Source of the DNA: Exophiala sp. HKRS030
Lineage: Eukaryota; Ascomycota; Eurotiomycetes; Chaetothyriales; Herpotrichiellaceae
Assembly (NCBI GenBank): GCA_023897205.1
Contig: JAHWDD010000009.1
Coordinates: forward strand, 992,001-1,056,000
Reading direction: 5' to 3'
DNA: 64,000 nucleotides
In this document: positions 60,765 through 64,000 of the stretch, one piece after another
How the letters are laid out: the number at the start of each line of letters is the position of its first letter
Numbering within the stretch: position 1 is the first letter of the stretch
Made by a program: the position numbers and the translations under genes
The notes under the pieces: generated by a model
What the model was told of the DNA's origin: nothing
The model's database searches: none
What the model saw: only the letters and a program-made list of their open reading frames with translations

Positions 60765-61684
60765 GTCTACGAGGCCAAATTTACTCAGAAAACGTCTTCC
60801 TGAATGTTGTGAGAGATTTTGTAGTTTACTGGAATTACTAGAAAGTGAGGGAACTAGCCTTCATATAGATGCGGGTCCAGCTTGCTCTATAGCCCCCCAG
60901 ATTCCCCCCGGACACCACCCACGGGGTGATTGCTGGACAGATAGGGGTATTACACGTGGTAGCAACAACGTACGGGGTGTGCCTGGGACTGACACGCATT
61001 GACCCTCGTTCCGGCGATCATGATACTACCTTAGCCTAAGCGTCCCCATTCACGGCTATGTACAAACCAGCACCCGACATCATGAACGCGAAGCAGACGC
61101 CCATCTGGTCGCTGATGCTTGGAACCTATCGAGGCCATCGTGTTAATATCGCCAATGAGTCCAGCTTGGAAAACTGTTCATCCTTGTAGCGTCTAACGCC
61201 AATGACACAACTTAGAGCACTCTCGGTAGTCTGCTGTCCGAGGCTTATGCATACCTAGAAGTATTAGCAAGTCGCGGTGCAGGTGCCTTGTACCGGAAAC
61301 TGGTATCAACCGTGGACGTACAAGCGCCACGTTAGGCCTCGGGGGCACGCGTACACGCTGCATTGTTCTATTTGTAACTTCTAGCTACTTGTCGGCAAAT
61401 AGATCCCGCAGATCACAGCCAAACTGCGTTGAAGTGATTTTAGCCTCTCCCTGTGGGGTGTGGGGGATAATTCATCCCGAATCAGGGGATCTCCAGCCTG
61501 ATCTGCCTAGCTTTTACCCGTCCACATAGGGTGATCCGTACAGTGTCCTTCCATATGCAAGGAGGATGGTGCCCTGCCAAGCTACTATTTTATCAGTCTG
61601 AAGCCTTCGCTTTGACCTTTGCACCTCCATCCTAAGGTTCAGAACAGAGAGGTGAACAATTAAGTATACGGGTCGTTCGGGAAA
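60765..61684. promoter_or_regulatory. Divergent promoter, MFS efflux / P450 2
   Basis: These 920 bases separate two outward-facing starts. TTACTCA near 60780 is one mismatch from the AP-1-type site. No perfect AP-1 site and no CCG-N6-CGG palindrome were found, and no gene is supported. Confidence 0.45.
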
Positions 61685-63365
61685 ATGACGGTATTGGCAC
61701 TTGTCCAATTCTCTATAGCCACGGTAAGCTGTTTTACAAAGTCCATCTATGCAGCGGCTCATAGGTCTTTCTTGCTAGCCAATCTGCCTATTTGTGGCAT
61801 CCGTGATATACAACGTCTTTTTTCACCCTCTGCGGCACTATCCCGGACCTTGGCTCTCCGCCGCCACCAAGATTCCTTGGTATCGAGCTCTTCTCACAGG
61901 GGATCTCTCATTTTATACTCAGCGCATCCATGAGAAATATGGGGACATAGTTCGCATCTCGCCGAATGAGCTCTCATATATAACTGCGGGTGCCTGGAAG
62001 GATGTCTACGCGAATCGAGTCAATCATACACTGCTTCCAAAAGACGAGAAGTTTTACCACCCTCCTCCAGGAGGAGCTCACAGTATCCTCACAGCGCCCC
62101 ATGAAGCTCATTCTCGCATCCGTCGCCTTCTTTCACATGCATTTTCGGAAAAGGCTCTGCGAGATCAGGAATCCTTGATCAAGGTTTACGTGGACCTGCT
62201 CGTCCAGCGTCTTCACGAGGAATCGAATTCGAAATCTGCCTCTCTCGATATGGTATCCTGGTACAATTGGACCACTTTCGACATCTTCGGCGATCTCATG
62301 TTCGCGGAACCTTTCGGATGCCTTGACTCAGCCTCGTATCATCCTTGGGTCGACCTCCTATTCAAGAGCATCAAGGCACAGACGCTCGCCAATGCTGCCG
62401 CGCACCTTGGTATACTGCCACTGCTCAGAAGATTTCCCCCAAAACGTTTGGTGGAGACCAGACTGAAACACATGTCTATGACAACAGAGAAGGTCACCAA
62501 GCGGTTGGACTTAAAGACTGACCGAGCGGACTTTATGGGTTTCATTCTGAAGCACAATGACGATGAGTTCGCCATGAGCCTCCCAGAGATCAAATCGACC
62601 TCCTTTGGCATCATAATTGCCGGATCTGAAACCACTGCCACCCTCCTTTCCGGCACGACATACTACCTCCTTAAGAATCCTGAGAAATTGGCGAAATTGA
62701 CCAAAGAAGTCCGAGAGGCTTTCCACTCCGAAGATGAAATCAACCTCACCTCCGTCAATGGCCTCACGTACATGCTTGCAGTATTAGACGAGGGCCTTCG
62801 AATGTATCCACCGGTGCCTGTCGGCCTCCCGCGCCGAGTGCCCGAATCCGGCGAGACTATCGTGGGAAACTTCGTTCCCCCCAACGTATGCTCTAACTCT
62901 CTGCAACAAACGGGATATGTCTTTTCTAACAGAGTAACATCGATAGACCGTTGTATCGGTAAACCATTGGGCAGCTTACCGTTCACCACGAAACTTTTCG
63001 CAGCCAGAGTCCTTCATTCCCGAAAGATGGCTTGACGACACGGACTTCTCTGACAACAAGCGGGTATTCCAGCCGTTCAGCACAGGCCCGCGGGCTTGCA
63101 TAGGCCGAAAGTAAGCTTGCCTCTCGCCCCCTCGGAAATCCAGACAAGTGACAAAGAAAATTCTAGCTTGGCCTATGTTGAGATGAAACTTATCTTGGCC
63201 CGTATCGTTTGGAACTTTGACATGGAGATTGACGCCACAAGTAACGACTGGGCTAACCAGAAGATGTTCATCCTATGGGATAAACCTCCTCTTTTGGTCC
63301 GTATGACCTCGAGGCCAGACCTGCAGACACTGAAATATCGCTCGAAGAACAGTGAAAAAGTATGA
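61685..63365 (+). CDS. Cytochrome P450 2 (CYP65-like)
   Basis: Four predicted exons (61685-61723, 61779-62885, 62947-63110, 63167-63365) give 502 aa. The N-terminal anchor, H-Y-P-G-P, the I-helix A-G-S-E-T-T, E-G-L-R and heme loop F-S-T-G-P-R-A-C-I-G are intact. It shares segments such as R-I-S-P-N-E-L, A-G-A-W-K-D, L-S-H-A-F-S and D-E-F/E-S-F-I-P-E-R-W with P450 1, so the two are clear paralogues, but it has lost or never had several of the introns of P450 1. An ER-bound hydroxylase acting on a cluster product or substrate is expected. The start exon is only 13 codons and encodes part of the anchor. It is divergent from the efflux MFS. Confidence 0.9.
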
Positions 63366-63572
63366 AGGAATGTGGTGTCTCTGCTACACGAAACAGGTGG
63401 CAGCTACGATGAATCTGCCAATACCAGAGCTAAGACGCTGTTTATGTATGTCCTCATTTGCTGGCGATATGTAGGTGAGTTGGCGAAGAATATTTTGATG
63501 ACGTGTGGCAAGAACATTGAAAACTCTATAAACTGTTTAAAGTATATCATTTCGTCCAGTTAAACCAATTGT
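63366..63572. other. Short convergent intergenic region
   Basis: These 207 bases lie between the P450 2 stop and the stop of the partial gene at the window edge. No feature is visible. Confidence 0.4.
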
Positions 63573-64000
63573 TCACATCCAATTCACGCTTTTGCGATAG
63601 TCCGACATTGAGGGATGTCGATTGGGTGGTGGACGAGAGGGCCAATAAGGTATTGGCGACACAGGGCCTTCCACAACCTGATCTGAAGGAGCTGCGATAA
63701 TACCGTTCAACGTATCAACCCCGGAATGGCGCCCGGTTAGGTGGGGAGTGTCACTCGAGTCGAGGGAGGGTATAGGAGCGGGCACTATGTTGGCGTCATC
63801 ATCTAATATGGCAACGTCCGGCCCATTATCTTGGCTGAGTATGTCGTTGGATATGTGGTCGACGTTGAGAAAATCGTCGTCGAAAAACAGTGGGTCAGTG
63901 AGATTCAAGCCGCCCATATCTGTTGGCCATTTTGTGCCCATAGTAGGAAAGGTGCCCAAGCTCCAGTTGTTGGACGTCACGACCGAATCAAGCCCAAACC
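63573..64000 (-). CDS. Partial gene at window edge, possible regulator C-terminus
   Basis: The minus-strand frame is open from the window edge to a stop at 63573, so only the last 142 or so residues are seen. The sequence is acidic and Pro/Ser-rich with clusters such as F-F-D-D-D-F-L, typical of the disordered C-terminal activation region of fungal transcription factors, but no DNA-binding domain is in view. It could be a cluster regulator. The start, upstream exons and true identity lie outside the window. Confidence 0.5.
   Translation of the reverse strand, partial: FGLDSVVTSNNWSLGTFPTMGTKWPTDMGGLNLTDPLFFDDDFLNVDHISNDILSQDNGPDVAILDDDANIVPAPIPSLDSSDTPHLTGRHSGVDTLNGIIAAPSDQVVEGPVSPIPYWPSRPPPNRHPSMSDYRKSVNWM

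Overview
The window comes from a filamentous ascomycete (Pezizomycotina). Nearly every gene is split by short introns (about 45-110 nt) with GT-AG, and sometimes GC-AG, borders. The gene families are typical of these moulds: Zn2Cys6 regulators, a DUF3425-type bZIP, an NRPS-like A-T-R enzyme, CYP65-like P450s and a siderophore-type MFS transporter. The class could not be fixed. I reconstructed exon structures by hand, joining splice sites that keep the reading frame and family motifs. They are predictions without transcript support. No rRNA, convincing tRNA, CRISPR or intact transposon was seen.

0-17.8 kb is mixed accessory and housekeeping DNA: a small coiled-coil/zinc-ribbon protein, a flavin amine oxidase divergent from a secreted, probably GPI-anchored phospholipase B, a metacaspase-like gene that has lost its catalytic-cysteine segment, a gene-poor stretch of about 4 kb, a secreted SurE-like phosphatase, a siderophore-type transporter and a small cysteine-rich secreted protein.

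17.9-35.6 kb is a compact locus of seven genes: a Zn2Cys6 regulator with two tandem zinc clusters, three paralogous type I sulfatases (each with a C-S-P-T-R formylglycine motif and no signal peptide), two sugar-transporter-like MFS proteins and a second Zn2Cys6 regulator. Two of its promoter regions carry perfect CCG-N6-CGG palindromes, and a third carries two inverted repeats built on CTCGCTTGGA. The layout suggests uptake of a sulfated organic compound through the permeases and intracellular desulfation by the sulfatases under local regulators. I judge this the best candidate for an undescribed system here.

36.6-64 kb is a second cluster: an AtuA-like (acyclic terpene utilization/DUF1446) protein, a P450, a bZIP-DUF3425 regulator, a Baeyer-Villiger-type flavin monooxygenase, a 4-coumarate-CoA-ligase-like enzyme, an SDR, an NRPS-like adenylation-thiolation-reductase, an alpha/beta hydrolase, a TRI12-like efflux MFS, a second related P450, and the 3' end of a possible regulator cut by the window edge. 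Ketone oxidation to an ester, ester hydrolysis, CoA activation, carboxylate reduction and efflux can all be imagined from these parts. Whether the cluster is catabolic or biosynthetic cannot be decided from sequence. Several AP-1-type TGA(C/G)TCA sites lie in its divergent promoters.
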